A stretch of DNA of 64,000 nt from positions 1,493,401-1,557,400 of the forward strand of contig VXAI01000192.1 of NCBI GenBank assembly GCA_013399305.1. Direction: 5' to 3'. The notes beneath the pieces were generated by a model. It had not been told where the DNA came from and did not search any database. It was given only the letters and a program-made list of their open reading frames with translations. Numbering within the stretch: the stretch's first letter is position 1; the number at the start of each line of letters is the position of its first letter. The stretch comes from Rostratula benghalensis (taxonomy: Eukaryota; Chordata; Aves; Charadriiformes; Rostratulidae). Made by a program: the position numbers and the translations under genes. This document shows, piece after piece, positions 40,506 to 52,255 of the stretch.

Positions 40506-41334
40506 TGAACACGTTCATTTTACTTTATGGCACTGGCAACAAGTTCTGTTTCATTTAGCACCTTTACAAAGGATATAAGAGATCAATTTTACAAGGAGTG
40601 TATGAGATGCAAATCAGCATTTTGTTTGCAGGAGAAGTAAGAACATAAATTAAAGCATTTGAACTGGCGGTATTCAGTATCTTAATTTCAATCTTTTATA
40701 AGTTATTAATATCTAAAGATACCATAAATCATGTCCTGTGACTTTTTGTACTATATACAGCAAGTTGCATTTTAGGACTTTGGCACTTTTCCATATTAGT
40801 AGGAAGACAAGTGTTTCAGAAAATATAAGGGGCCAGATAAACACCTTCAAGGGTGCTTGCACAAAACTAAACCTTCAACTAAACCTTCAGAACTGCTCAG
40901 AATAGTTTCCATGTAGAGGCTTGTGGCCAAACGTCAGACAAGTTCATTTTCCAAGGGCTGGATTATCTTTAAAATGTCTTACTACCTCTAAAATTAGTTC
41001 CTAAGGATTCTACAAATACCAGCTCCCAGAGGAAGGCTGTTCCACCTGCAAAGCTCTCTGGGCTCTGGGGCACCACTGGGCTCTGTCAGAGGGAAAAAGA
41101 GATTATGACCATCTCACCAAGTTTGTAAGACCACAAATGGAGGTTTAAGCATGAACCTTTGCTAAAAGCTGAATAGCTTGGTTTTGACTTAGTGACTCAT
41201 TATTTAAACTATTCACCTTGGGGGGTAGGGTCCACAGCTCACAATGGTATGTCCACAAGAAACAGGGTGGACGAGCACACCTACCACCTAGCCATAAGAA
41301 GTGCTCCCCAAACCTTTCTTAGACAAGAACCCTA

Positions 41335-41664
41335 AATTCAGCTACCTCAAGTGCATGTGTACCAATTTATGTAATTTGGGCAACAAGCAGGAGGAACTAG
41401 AGTTCTGTGTGGTCTGAGAGATGTCATAGGAATTACAGAAACTTGGTGGGAAAACTCATGTCACAGGAGGACCACAATTAATGACTACAAACTCTTTCAG
41501 AAAGATAGGAAAAGAAGAAGAGGAGGTGGAGTTGCACTTTACATAAAAGAATAATTTGAGTGTATAGAGTTCTCCACTGGAGATCGATCATGCCAGTTGT
41601 ATTGAATGAATGCCTTTGGGTCAAGATTAGAGGGATCATCACCAAGGGCATCTTATATTAGGTA
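41335..41664 (+). mobile_element. Old CR1-type LINE fragment, endonuclease region
   Basis: Read on the plus strand this degenerate stretch carries APE-endonuclease landmarks of CR1-type LINEs. These are LGNKQEELEF (near 41375-41404), then in another frame DVIGITETWW (41419-41448), RRRGGGVALYIKE (to about 41551), a stop, and later ECLWVKIRGIITKGIL. Frameshifts and stops show that it is a dead relic. It ends next to an opposite-strand CR1 beginning at about 41667. Translations were made by eye. Confidence 0.75.
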
Positions 41665-41666
41665 TG

Positions 41667-42240
41667 GAATCATAGAATGATTGGAGTTCCAACCCCCCTG
41701 CCATGGGCAGAGACACCTCCCACTAGACCAGGTTGCTCAAAGCTCCGTCCATCCTGGTCTTGAACACTTCCAGGGATGAGGCATCCACAGCTTCTCTGGG
41801 CAACCTGTTCCAGTGTCTCACTGCCCTCACAGAAAATAATTTCTTCCTGATATCTCACCTAAATCTCCCCTCTTTTAGTTTAAAATCATTACTCCTCATC
41901 CTATTGCTATACTCCCTGATAAAGAGTCCCTCCCCATTTCTCCTGTAAGGTTCAGTACCTGTTCAGGTACTGAAAGGTCTCCGAGGAGCCTTCTCTTCTC
42001 TAGGCTGAATAACCCCAGCTCTCTCAGCCTGTCTTCATATGACAGATGCTTCAGCCCTCTCACCATATTTGTGGCCTTCCTCTGGATGCATTCCAACAGG
42101 TTGGTGTCCTTCCTGTGCTCTTGGCTCCAGAGCTGGACACAGTACTCCAGGTGAGGTGTCACCAGAGTGGAGTAGAAGCGCAGAATCTCCTCCCTCACCC
42201 TACTGACCACACTTCTTTTGATGCAGCCCAGGCAAGACAC
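41667..42240 (-). mobile_element. CR1 LINE 3' fragment, minus strand
   Basis: About 570 bp of CR1. The 3' end (AATCATAGAATGATTGGAG) is at the low coordinate. The pol C-terminus reads on the minus strand from 42240: [43 protein letters not shown]. It lies in the 8.2-kb PALM2 intron and appears to interrupt an older plus-strand CR1. The 3' UTR part shares the block CCTGCCATGGGCAG with the 34744 copy, so both are probably of related subfamilies. Confidence 0.93.
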
Positions 42241-42345
42241 AGATTGGATGGGTGGTCTGTGAGATAGTTAGGAAATTGGCTAACAAGCTGCAGTCAAAGG
42301 CTGGTGATCAACAGTTTTTACTCAGGTGGACAGAGATGCTATAAT
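42241..42345 (+). mobile_element. Possible continuation of old plus-strand CR1 (RT region)
   Basis: The stretch with GGATGGGTGGTCTGTGAGAT, TTAGGAAATTGGCTAAC and TTTTTACTCAGGTGG resembles, at DNA level, the CR1 reverse-transcriptase block just upstream of the GVPQGS motif. It is on the same strand as the endonuclease relic at 41335 and lies on the other side of the minus-strand CR1. No reading frame survives. The match is from memory and is uncertain at the edges. Confidence 0.45.
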
Positions 42346-42692
42346 TGTGGCAGCCACATATGCAGATCAAATAAAAATTTACCTAAAACCCTACAGATGA
42401 AAAACGATCTCTGATGAGTTTTTACAGGGTATGTGGAAAGCACTCTACAAACACCTGTACTTGAATCCTGTGAGTACATGCTCATCTGTTTTGCCGTTGG
42501 GCTGGCTGCACAGCTGATGAATATCACAGAAGAGAAGAACCAGAAGGGTCTCTAAGTGGAGCTTAACAATCCAGACCAGGTTTTCAGAGCCACAACTTTG
42601 CCAACTGTGTGCCATTGCAAACCAAATTCAAACAGTGGTTTGTGCAAACTGTAGTTATTGTAATTGTGGCTTACGTGTCTTGTCTGAAGTAA

Positions 42693-43312
42693 AGTAACAG
42701 AGTCATAATAACCTAGTTATCTAGTCCAATCCCTCAGCAATAGGCAGGACATCTTCAATTAGATCAGGTTGCTCAGAGCCCCGTCCAGCATAACCTTGAA
42801 TATTTCCAGGAATGGGGCATCTACCACTATTCTGGGAAACATGTTCACCAGTTTTTCACCACCCTCATTGCAAAAATTTCTTCCTTATATCTAGTCTACA
42901 TCTATCCTTTTTAGTTTGAAATCACTAACCCTTGTCCTATTGCAACAGGCACTACTAAAATTTCTCTCCTCATCTTTCTTACAAGCCCCTTTAAGTACTG
43001 AAGGGATGCAATAAGGTCTCCCTGGAGTCTTCTCTTCTCCAAGCTGAACAACCCCAACTCTCTCAGCCTGTCTTCATAAGAGAGGTGCTCCAGTCCTCTG
43101 ATTATCTTTGTGGCCCTCCACTGGACAGGCACCAACAGGTCCATGTCCTTCCTGTGCTGCGGACTCCAAAGCTGGACACAGTACTCCAGGTGGGGTGTCA
43201 CCAGAGAGGAGTAGAGGTGGTCACCTCCCTCGATCTGCTGGCCATTATTCTTTTGATGCGGTCCAGGATGTGGGAGGTCTTTTGGGCTGCCAGCACACAC
43301 TGACCTTAAGTA
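42693..43312 (-). mobile_element. CR1 LINE 3' fragment, older copy
   Basis: A diverged CR1 in minus orientation. The pol C-terminus is readable: [20 protein letters not shown], then [20 protein letters not shown]. The upstream part (GTGTGTGCTGGCAGCCCAAA in the minus sense) marks its truncated 5' edge near 43312. The terminal repeat at the 3' end is eroded. It sits in the same PALM2 intron as the pair at 41335-42345. Confidence 0.92.
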
Positions 43313-46002
43313 GCAGCATGTAGTTTGCATACAGATGGCCAAAGACTGCAGAGGACAAATTTACCTCTGAGGCAAATTCAGCAGTCAAGGAAGGTAATGT
43401 GCCTTTTATTTCAAATATACATTGCACCAAAAACATATAACGCATGGAGCAAGAGCTCTCTCCTTTCCATTGTTCACAATGTGCATGCAGAGCAGCACTA
43501 CAGCATGCCTGGTTTTAACTGCAGACCTGAGTAGCAACAAATGATGTCCTTCCTAGCATTATCTCAGTCCTTATTTAAGGAGACTTTGTCAGTGACAAGC
43601 CACATAGGAGCTGGAAGAAGCATGACTGAAGGTGACAGGACCATAGCCCCTAGCCTCATATTTTCTGTCCTCCTTTCTCTTGTGTGGCAAAGTATGGAAA
43701 ACGTGGGATTTGTATTTATTGTGCCTGAATGGCTTCAAGCTCAGAAGTCTTCATTGCCAAACATGACTGTTTTCCAGGAAGGGTAAGAAGGGTGCTCATC
43801 ACCACTTCTCCGCCCCTCACAGCTCTGGACCTGCTCTGGGCTCTGAGCTCTCTGTGCTTTCTGCACAATCAAAAGCTCTGTTACCCCTATATCTATGGCA
43901 CAAAAGCATGCAGAGAAAAAACATGGTGAGATAAAGCACTTTCTGCACAGGTATCATGTTTGGAATAAAGGGAGGGGTGGACACAGGGCAAACGAATGTG
44001 AGATGTATGGACTGGAAGTCTTTCAGGATGTGGCAGCAACAGAAGAAATTGCCCCAATAGGTTGGTGGTTTGTGTCTCCATTTCACACAGCCTTCCTGTA
44101 TTATCCAATGACTCTCATCATCTTCCTCTGCAACATGTGTTACAGGTGGCTGCCAGCCAGATGGCTGATCCGCTGTAACAAAGCAAGTTCTATGTGTTTT
44201 TGAAGGAAGAAAAAAATCTATGCATTTTCTTCCTGCTCTGATCAGCTACCCTCACCGACCATTGTCAGACAGCAGAAAACAGAGGACCTACTCAGCTTTC
44301 CACCAGGTGAAGATGTACGATCACATCATGCCCGCTGTGGGAGGGCTAGCAGGACAGCTTGCAACCTCTGTCATCCCTAGAGGAGCAGGTACTGTTTAGA
44401 GGATGACCCTGGACTGCCTCAACCCACAAGGACCAGCTGCCAAGAGGATGAGACAAGGACTGTAAAGCAAGTGGTCTGGAAGAGAATGGTACCAGTTCAC
44501 TTAGCTATACTCGCTGCTCCCTCTGCTTGCACATTTATTCTGGAGGCACTCTCTTCCCTTTGGCATAACTTCACAGTTTTCCGTTGGCCTTCAGGAATCA
44601 CAAGCTGTCCTTGCTTCTGGTTCAGTCTGAGGGAGGGGTCCACTGAAAACAGGCAAAATCTGGAGAAGAGCAAGGCTCTTCTTGAACTCACTGACACACT
44701 ACATTGCTATAATACCTCTGGGGAAACTGCCACCGTGTATCTGCTGGCTGGGGCTTCCTTTGGCTCCCATTTTATCACAACATGCATGAAGAGGTGGGCT
44801 GCGTCTTGTATGAGTCATAAAAGCTCCTGTTCACTTTGGGTGCTAAATCTTGTAGGCACCATTCCTCTTTTGGAAACTTACTAACAAACATGGTGGAAGT
44901 CTGCATAGGTACAAAATATTTGCCATTCTGTATCATTATTTACTTTGTGATAGCAAATTTCAAATACTCCAGGAGGAAGGAAGAGAGAGTTCTTACCACA
45001 GAGAATCCTATCTGGGAATTCTTTTTTTTTTTCCCCTTGACAATATGTTTTAACATAAAACTTGAATTATATTGCTAACAGAAGAGAAAATTTCTGAACT
45101 AGGTCTTCAGGTTAAAAAGAAAACTCTCTTACTACGTCAAAGTACCCTCAAAAAGCCAGTTCCAAATCAGATCACCTTCCATTGTATCCCACTGCTTTAA
45201 TTTTAGGATCATTCTACATATTCCTCATCTATACTCAGAGTAGAATTGGGCATGGCTTTATCAGCAGCTGTAGGAGCTAGTCTAGACCTCAATATTTTGA
45301 TTCTTGTCAGTTCAAAGACACGTATTGAGAATGAATGTCTGGATCACAGATTTATCTACAGATGAGTCAGCATGTTATCTTCCCTGAGTCCTAAAGATTC
45401 TGGAGCAGCACTACAAAGGTTTCTCTAGCTTCCTGGGAACAGACTGTATTATTTGCTCACACAGACACCTAAATTTATAGCTCAATATTTAGACTGATGA
45501 CACACAATTAATAAACTAGAAATTATTACATCCTCATCCACCCATGTGAGGTTTTCCTTCTGAAGAATCATCAAACAAGAGAATGCAATTTATCAGTGAA
45601 ATTACCCAATTTTAATAGTTGTTCCTGTATATTAGGAGTAGTCCTCATCACATTATGAACTGAGTATGAGTGCAAACGATGGAGAAGATTGACCACAGAG
45701 AGGTGAAAAGGAGCCTGCAGTGCAAGGCTATCATGTGGTGAGAGGGGGCAGTAACATAGAAGGTGAATGATGTCTGTTTTAAGTCATCCATGCTGTTCTT
45801 TCCCCTTGTGTGCACATAAAGAAGAGGTGGAGATCTGCCAAAGGAATATTGTTTCACCACTATAGCAACACCAGAGAAAAAGGTAATGGCTGTAGCAATA
45901 AAGCAGAAACATACAATGAAGAACTCTGTAAACCTCTGCAACAAAGCCATACTAACAACCCCCATTAAACCCAAAGCTTTCTAGTAATAAAAAAGCACTT
46001 AC

Positions 46003-46024
46003 CACCATCCTGGTGTGAGAAACT
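46003..46024 (-). CDS. PALM2: Paralemmin-2 22-nt microexon
   Basis: A 22-nt exon that encodes SFSHQDG plus the first base of the next codon. It was located because the exons at 46641 and 37816 leave a gap: the first ends in phase 0, the second needs one base, and the mammalian protein I recall has seven residues (of the form G-F-S-S-x-D-G) between these two blocks. The sequence here has a good acceptor (CTTTTTTCC-type tract, then CCTTTCACAG) and a consensus donor (GTAAGT). It keeps the F-S...D-G pattern and restores the frame exactly. The intron to the upstream exon is only 616 nt. Transcript evidence was not available, so inclusion could be alternative. Confidence 0.87.
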
Positions 46025-46583
46025 CTGTGAAAGGAAAAAATAAGATGTTTGGTTAAACCTTTTATATTTTGGGTATAATTTGCATGACGTCTTGATTTTT
46101 ATTTTAGGCTTGCTTTTATGGTTCTTTGTAATTTTTAAATGGGTAACTGGGGATGTGGCTCCTCAGGTTTAGGTGCCATTAGAGGCTGAGGGGGAGGGAC
46201 ACGGTGTAACTAAAAGGAGAACACTGGTGCTTTTTAGGAGCTGTAGCATTCAGAATTGGCTTTTGTGGGGAATGCCACTATCTCCCAGTGCCAATGGGAG
46301 CAGGGAGGTTTGGGACATCTTTCAGGATCCTGCTGGTATATTTCAGTGGGGCTGAAAGCTCACATTGTTTCCCTGTGGATAAGTTAGGGAGATAGTGTTC
46401 AAAACCCATCTTTCAAAAAAGCTGGAGTGGGAAGGGGAAATCCAAATAACCCAACCAAAATAGATCTGACATCCCTGTATCTTTTCTCGTCTTGTCCATA
46501 CGGGTTTGAGTGACATGCTCTGCAACTGCCTTCAGTCTTCCCATAAATGCATGAATTATAACTGCTGCTTTCCAACTGTGCTA

Positions 46584-46853
<270 letters not shown>

Positions 46854-47524
46854 TCAAATCAAGTACAACTTTCACCCATGCTGTTCACAACTAGCGCATG
46901 AAGGACATTTGAACTCTTGTAAAACAAACAGATCTATTTAAAAGGAAACCAGTGATTCACTTACTATCCACTTCTGGAAAAGTGTGTACAGATTAACTAA
47001 AAATATACCTTGTTTTCCCTTCACCCAAATTCCTGTAACATCTTTCAAAAATGAACTTTCATTTCAGAAATCACAGTACAGGATATAATAATAAATAACC
47101 AGTAATAATTAGAGGAGTAGCTGTCTTCTAATGCTTCTGTACTCCAGGCGATGAAACTGAAAATAGTTGCTGGAAGCTGGCAATCAACCAGTTGTGTTTG
47201 GAGTTTCTCTTGAATGAGGACTTTGCCCACTCCTGGCAATAGCATTTTGGGATATACTCTGTGTTTTCTACTGTCATTGCATGATACTGGGGACCCCAGT
47301 GGCTTCAGGTAATAAAATACACAGGCTGCTCAAAAAATAAACTTATTTTGCCAAGCAGTAAGTATTCATCACTCTTGTTTCTCTTGTCAAGACCTAATAG
47401 CATTCACTCCTTAAGATGCGTTGCTTATGACTTGGGATACACTTTTAATTGGAGTTAGATTCTCCATTACTTTAACTCAAACCTCCTTTCATTGACATGA
47501 TTTATGCAGGTGCAAGACCAGATG

Positions 47525-47583
47525 ATTTGACTAGATGATCTTAAAGGTCCCTTCCAACCTAGACAATTCTATGATTCTATGAA
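47525..47583 (+). mobile_element. CR1 3'-terminal remnant, plus strand
   Basis: Only the extreme CR1 3' end is left: GACTAGATGATCTTAAAGGT, then CCCTTCCAACCTAGACAATT and the terminal ATTCTATGATTCTATGAAT repeat. It is opposite in orientation to the other well-preserved copies and lies just upstream of the PALM2 coiled-coil exon, probably in an intron. Confidence 0.92.
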
Positions 47584-47987
47584 TATTCCTTGTTTCTTTC
47601 TTTCTATTTCTATGTATACCACCATCTTGATTTTCCACTTTTGAAAAATAATAAAAAAATCTGTAATATGAGCTAAGATGAACACTTTTGAACAGGAATA
47701 GTTTCCTAAATCTTTTGTTGTCTGCAGAAAGAACTGTAGCTGCTGACAGCTTGTGGGACCATATTTCTTCGAATGCGATGAATCAGCATTGCCCAGTAGT
47801 TTTGTTACCCTGCTTGCTCTTGCCTTTCTGCCACCACTTCTCAAGTGAACGATCAGGGCGCTGATTCAAGCTAAGGGGACAGGCACAGTTTTGCTCTTTC
47901 CCAGTCCTGCTTAGCACAGGACTTCATTAATGCTTGTTCAATCACAAGGCAGAGGGGAAGGAGAAGGTGAGAATGAATGAGCAGGTA

Positions 47988-48010
47988 GGGAGGAGGGGAA
48001 GGGGGGGTGG
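47988..48010 (+). other. G-rich tract with quadruplex potential
   Basis: GGGAGGAGGGGAAGGGGGGGTGG: several G runs with short loops, about 1.2 kb upstream in transcript sense of the PALM2 coiled-coil exon. Pattern-based call only. Confidence 0.5.
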
Positions 48011-49436
48011 ATTGTTCCTTTCAGGGGCTTGACAGCTTGATTTGCTTGTGAAATTCATGTGTCTAAATATAGATGCAAGGATCTAACTTAAGACACACAC
48101 CTGGGAAATTTTTTCCCACTTTCTAATTGTGTAAGGATGAAAGATGTGTGGCACTTGCTGATAAAACTTTTCAATAGAGTGAGGCAGAAGTGTCACATCC
48201 TCAAGTTTTTGCATATGAAAAAAAGGCAGGTTTTTGTTCTTCTCAACATCTTGGGGTTCTCCCCTCACCGCTTTCCCTGAATCCTTTCCACTAAAGAGGA
48301 GAGGGATGGAGACATTGCTGCCAGGATTTGGAAATATGGGTGAAGCTGGTAGGGATACAGATTTCCTATGTGGCACTAAGTGAGAATACAAACATACTCA
48401 TCCCAAAGCAAATCACCCTTTTTCCACTGAAATCAGCACAGGTAGAATGACAGTTTCCCTGGCCCTGTGTAGAATGGGTCTGAATTCCTAATTGCATCAG
48501 GAAAAATGTGGATCGTTCAGCCAGAATGTGCCTGCTGCATAGCACAGGGGTCATAGACCAAACATTAAGATCGACAGGAGTTTGCTTTATACATTTTTGC
48601 TCAATTTTATACCTCTCTTGTCAGTTCTCTCTAGTATTACAGGCTGAGGTAATGCTGCTGAGGTACTGAGGTAACAGAAATACTCAAGGGCACAGTTTCC
48701 ATGTGAGCTGCTATATACATTCATCTGTAAACCACCTAGGCACCACTAACCTCATTAGAAAATTTACACCCAGAGTCTTCACCATTTTCTTTGGGCTGCC
48801 TTTTTACATAGGGGCCAGCAATTCAAAAAGTAAAATCACAATGAAAGCCAAACATGTTTTTGCACTTTTTTTTTTTTTTTTTAGCTTTGTCTCATCAGAA
48901 TCGCTGAGTGATAAGGAGAACTGGCTGCCTTTTTAGTAACAAGATACAACAGAGACATGCAAATTTGGCCTGAAAAACAAAATGGACTTCTATCACACCT
49001 GTTTTGACCCACATGTTATATAATGGTTTAACCAGTGATAACTCCATTCAGAGTGCACATGTGCACGTACGGACATATACAAAGTACTCACATTCTTCCT
49101 GTGTAAACTTGTTAAATATTCAATAATGTCCTTTTCTCCTAGCCCTGTTTATAAAAGGGTATGCCTTAATTGTTATTTGACACCTGGCAAGGAAACCATG
49201 TCATTCCCTTGTTCCTGGCTTCTTAGCAGATTTCAGGCTGGAGTTTGAAAGACGGCGGCAGCAATAAATCCAGTTAAATAAACAACTACAATGTCTGGAG
49301 TGCTATAGGGAAAAAATTAAGAAAGAAAATGGAGATCCACATGAGACCATTAGTATTGCTGCTTATTGGCCCAAGAAGTTATCTGATCACTGGGATTTGC
49401 TAAAAATGTTTTTATAAGGACAAAAATTTGCTCAAG

Positions 49437-49488
49437 GAGTATGGAGTTGCTTTGGCACAGGTGAGTATGGAGTTGCTTTGGCACAGGT
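49437..49488. repeat. Perfect 26-bp tandem duplication
   Basis: Two directly adjacent, identical 26-bp units (49437-49462 and 49463-49488), each starting GAGTATGGAGTTGC and ending GGCACAGGT. Identity of both copies suggests a recent duplication or an assembly error. The junction creates CACAGGTGAGT, which looks like a plus-strand splice donor, but no plus-strand gene is seen. Confidence 0.96.
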
Positions 49489-49846
49489 ATGTTTTTTTTC
49501 AGTGGATGTACACAGAGACCTATTTCCCCAGATATCACAGAAATAAATGAAGAGATTTCAGAGATTTCTCCACTCAGAGAGCCAAGCCTGCCTTGCTGCT
49601 AGTCTGTCAGTCCCACAGCTTTCTTTAATGGATTGCTGCCACAAGTACCTGATGATATACCAGGATTTTTGGGGAGGAGGCTGAGATGACCTGCCCATGT
49701 AAGCCAGGTGACCCTCCTGCTCATGTTAACAGTGCTGCCCTGCTATGGAGAGGAAGAAACCACCAAGAGCAGAAGAGATGTCATCTCTTGGACAGCATTT
49801 TACTGTCATTTGGGGGGACCCTGACTCCTTGGTTAATAGGTTTACA

Positions 49847-49990
49847 GGCTTGTAGAATAATTCAAGCTGGAAGTGACCTCGGGAGGTCTCTCTCTAACCC
49901 AACCTCCTGCTTAAAGCAGGGTCAGATGTGAGATCAGACCGAGATGCAATCAACTTCTTCCAAGCTGGGGTTTGAAACTCCCCAACAACT
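49847..49990 (-). mobile_element. CR1-like remnant
   Basis: A short diverged remnant: AATAATTCAAGCTGGAAGTG, ACCTCGGGAGGTC, CCAACCTCCTGCTTAAAGCA, then GGGTCAGATGTGAGATCAG. This is the reverse complement of the 3' region of an old CR1 subfamily (X/Y type). No terminal repeat or ORF is kept. Confidence 0.75.
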
Positions 49991-52255
49991 GGGGGAAAAG
50001 AAATTATTATAAGGCTACTTGCAGGCTTTCTCTTTTATAGTCTGTAGCTGCAAAAACTGTTCAGTACTGCAGTGGAAGGAGATGCATCAGACTGCTAAAG
50101 ACAATCTGGTCTGTGTGTTTGGTGGTATTTCTACCCAACCAGGTGGCCATATGAATGCAGGCAAGGTGGGCAGTGTGGTTTCTGAGAAGATAGAAGTAGT
50201 AAATAAACCCTTCTGCAGAGATGTTGGGCTCCAGGACCAAAGAAGCTGCCAGGCAGCATAGAAGACTTTAATTTAGGTAACAATAAGGTGAGTTAAGAAC
50301 GGAGATCTAAAACATGAAGAGATGGAAGGAGAGGTTTGGTACTGTGGTATGTGCATTTATGTGTAGTACTCAGTACCCAGTTAAAGTTATGTTTCAATAG
50401 AAGGCTCTGGTTTGTGCTCCAGCCTGAAAGTGATGAATGCATTTTCTCCAGGTGAAGGGTTTCCTCTCTTTTCCATGCTATGTGGAAACCCACAGACTTG
50501 GGCTTTCATTTTTCTCTCTGCTGAACGACAGAGGCTGTTCTGGCACGAGGTGCCTTTACCTCAACCCCAGGAGGGACCCCAAGCAGGATCCTGCAGGGCA
50601 CTCACTCATGTAGAGTCACACTGCTTTACAACAGAAACACACAAATCCCAAGTAACCAGAATTATATCTGAAGAAAACAGCTTCCTCTATCCAGCTAATT
50701 AACTCTGGCAGACACATGATTTCTAGAGATACCCATGTTTGGCTCAACAGTGTTTTGTTTTTCTGGGTGAGATGGTAACAGCATTATAAACAGGGAGACA
50801 GCTGCAGGTTTATGGACTGCTTTCTTTGGACTATACTAGCTTTGCATGCTGGGCTGCACTGCAGAAATACATGTCATTTCTGCAGTGAAGACAGAAATGT
50901 AATAGAAGTTATGTCTGCAGCATACCCAACGACATGTCAGTGGAAAAAAAGACCATTCATCAGCACTAATAAGGAAAATATACAAGTATTCAGAACTTAA
51001 GAGGAAAACAGGAAAGACCTAATCAGAGTAAACACTCAAAGGGAAAAGGTGACGGATGCATACATAGGGTGGGGGATGGTTCAGCTGTAAACTATTTCAC
51101 TATTGCTTGCCTGACACCTTAAATCAACTTAATATAAAAGGCACAAAGAAGACACGAGCCTGTATATTAGCAGATTCAGAAACAAAATACTGCCACAAAT
51201 CCCTCTGATGCTTACTAAACAGGAAGTTAGACACCAAGTTTAGGGATAACTGTGCTTGCCTGTAGGGATGAAATTAATCTCTGTTGCCCGTCTCAAGGGT
51301 CTTACCATCATCAATGTTTGGACCACACAGCCAAACCAGAGATTGAAACGGAATCTTCTGCAAGCACAGACCCATGTGCCTGTTCCCACAGTGCAAATGA
51401 GCACTGACAAAAACACTCCACCCCATGGGCCTCTCCTTCCCACATCTTGGTAAATGTAAAGGTCTTTAAGGCAGCAGGGAACTTGTTACCTCAGCCAGGT
51501 TAAAAATAACCTTGCAAAATGAACTTGAAAGGGAAGGAGTTAGTGACTTGAAACTGGGGTAGGGAAAGGGTTCTCACTATAAGATGTGGAAGGCTCTTTA
51601 ACCCAGTAGAACTGGAAAAATATCAGTAACCTCTCTGTAAACTGCCGCACCTAAGAAAGAAGCTGAAACCTATATACCACAGCCATGAACAGTGCCCTTC
51701 ATCTGCTGTAGGGGAAGGGGAAATCACTGAGTAGTACTAGGTTTAGTTTCCACGTTGGCTTAGTTTTCTTAGCAAACACTGTCAGTTGTGCCAAAGCCAG
51801 CTGGACCATGTGTGGATGTCACTGTATATTGACACACAGCCAGTGCTGATGGCAAAAACCTGCTTGATTTTGGGTCTGTTGCAGGATCTGAAATGGAATT
51901 CCAGAGCTGAGTAATTCAATGCCTCTTATTTTAGCCTTTCTGCAGAGCTCATCCTTTTTGAACGCCTCACCCTCAAAGAGGAAAGCTGGCAGTGCACATC
52001 TTATGATTTCCAAAAGGCTGTTGTTTACAGAGTGAAGCTGATAATCAAGAGCAGCAAACTTAATTAGCATCTTTGAAAAGGCAATCCTCCATGACTTGAA
52101 AGACTGAGAATACATTATCACCAATCAATGCTTGGAAATCAGATTCAGGCACAATGCTAAATGAGTTGCTCTGGTGATCTATATGAATATTCCTGAATAC
52201 ACAGGAAAGAAAACATTCCCTTCACCCAGCAAAAGTTGCAGCCCAGTACCAGCTG

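Noticed and set aside
42911..43342. 143-codon minus-strand frame as a host gene
   Set aside because: It is the C-terminal part of a CR1 LINE polymerase with noise at its start.
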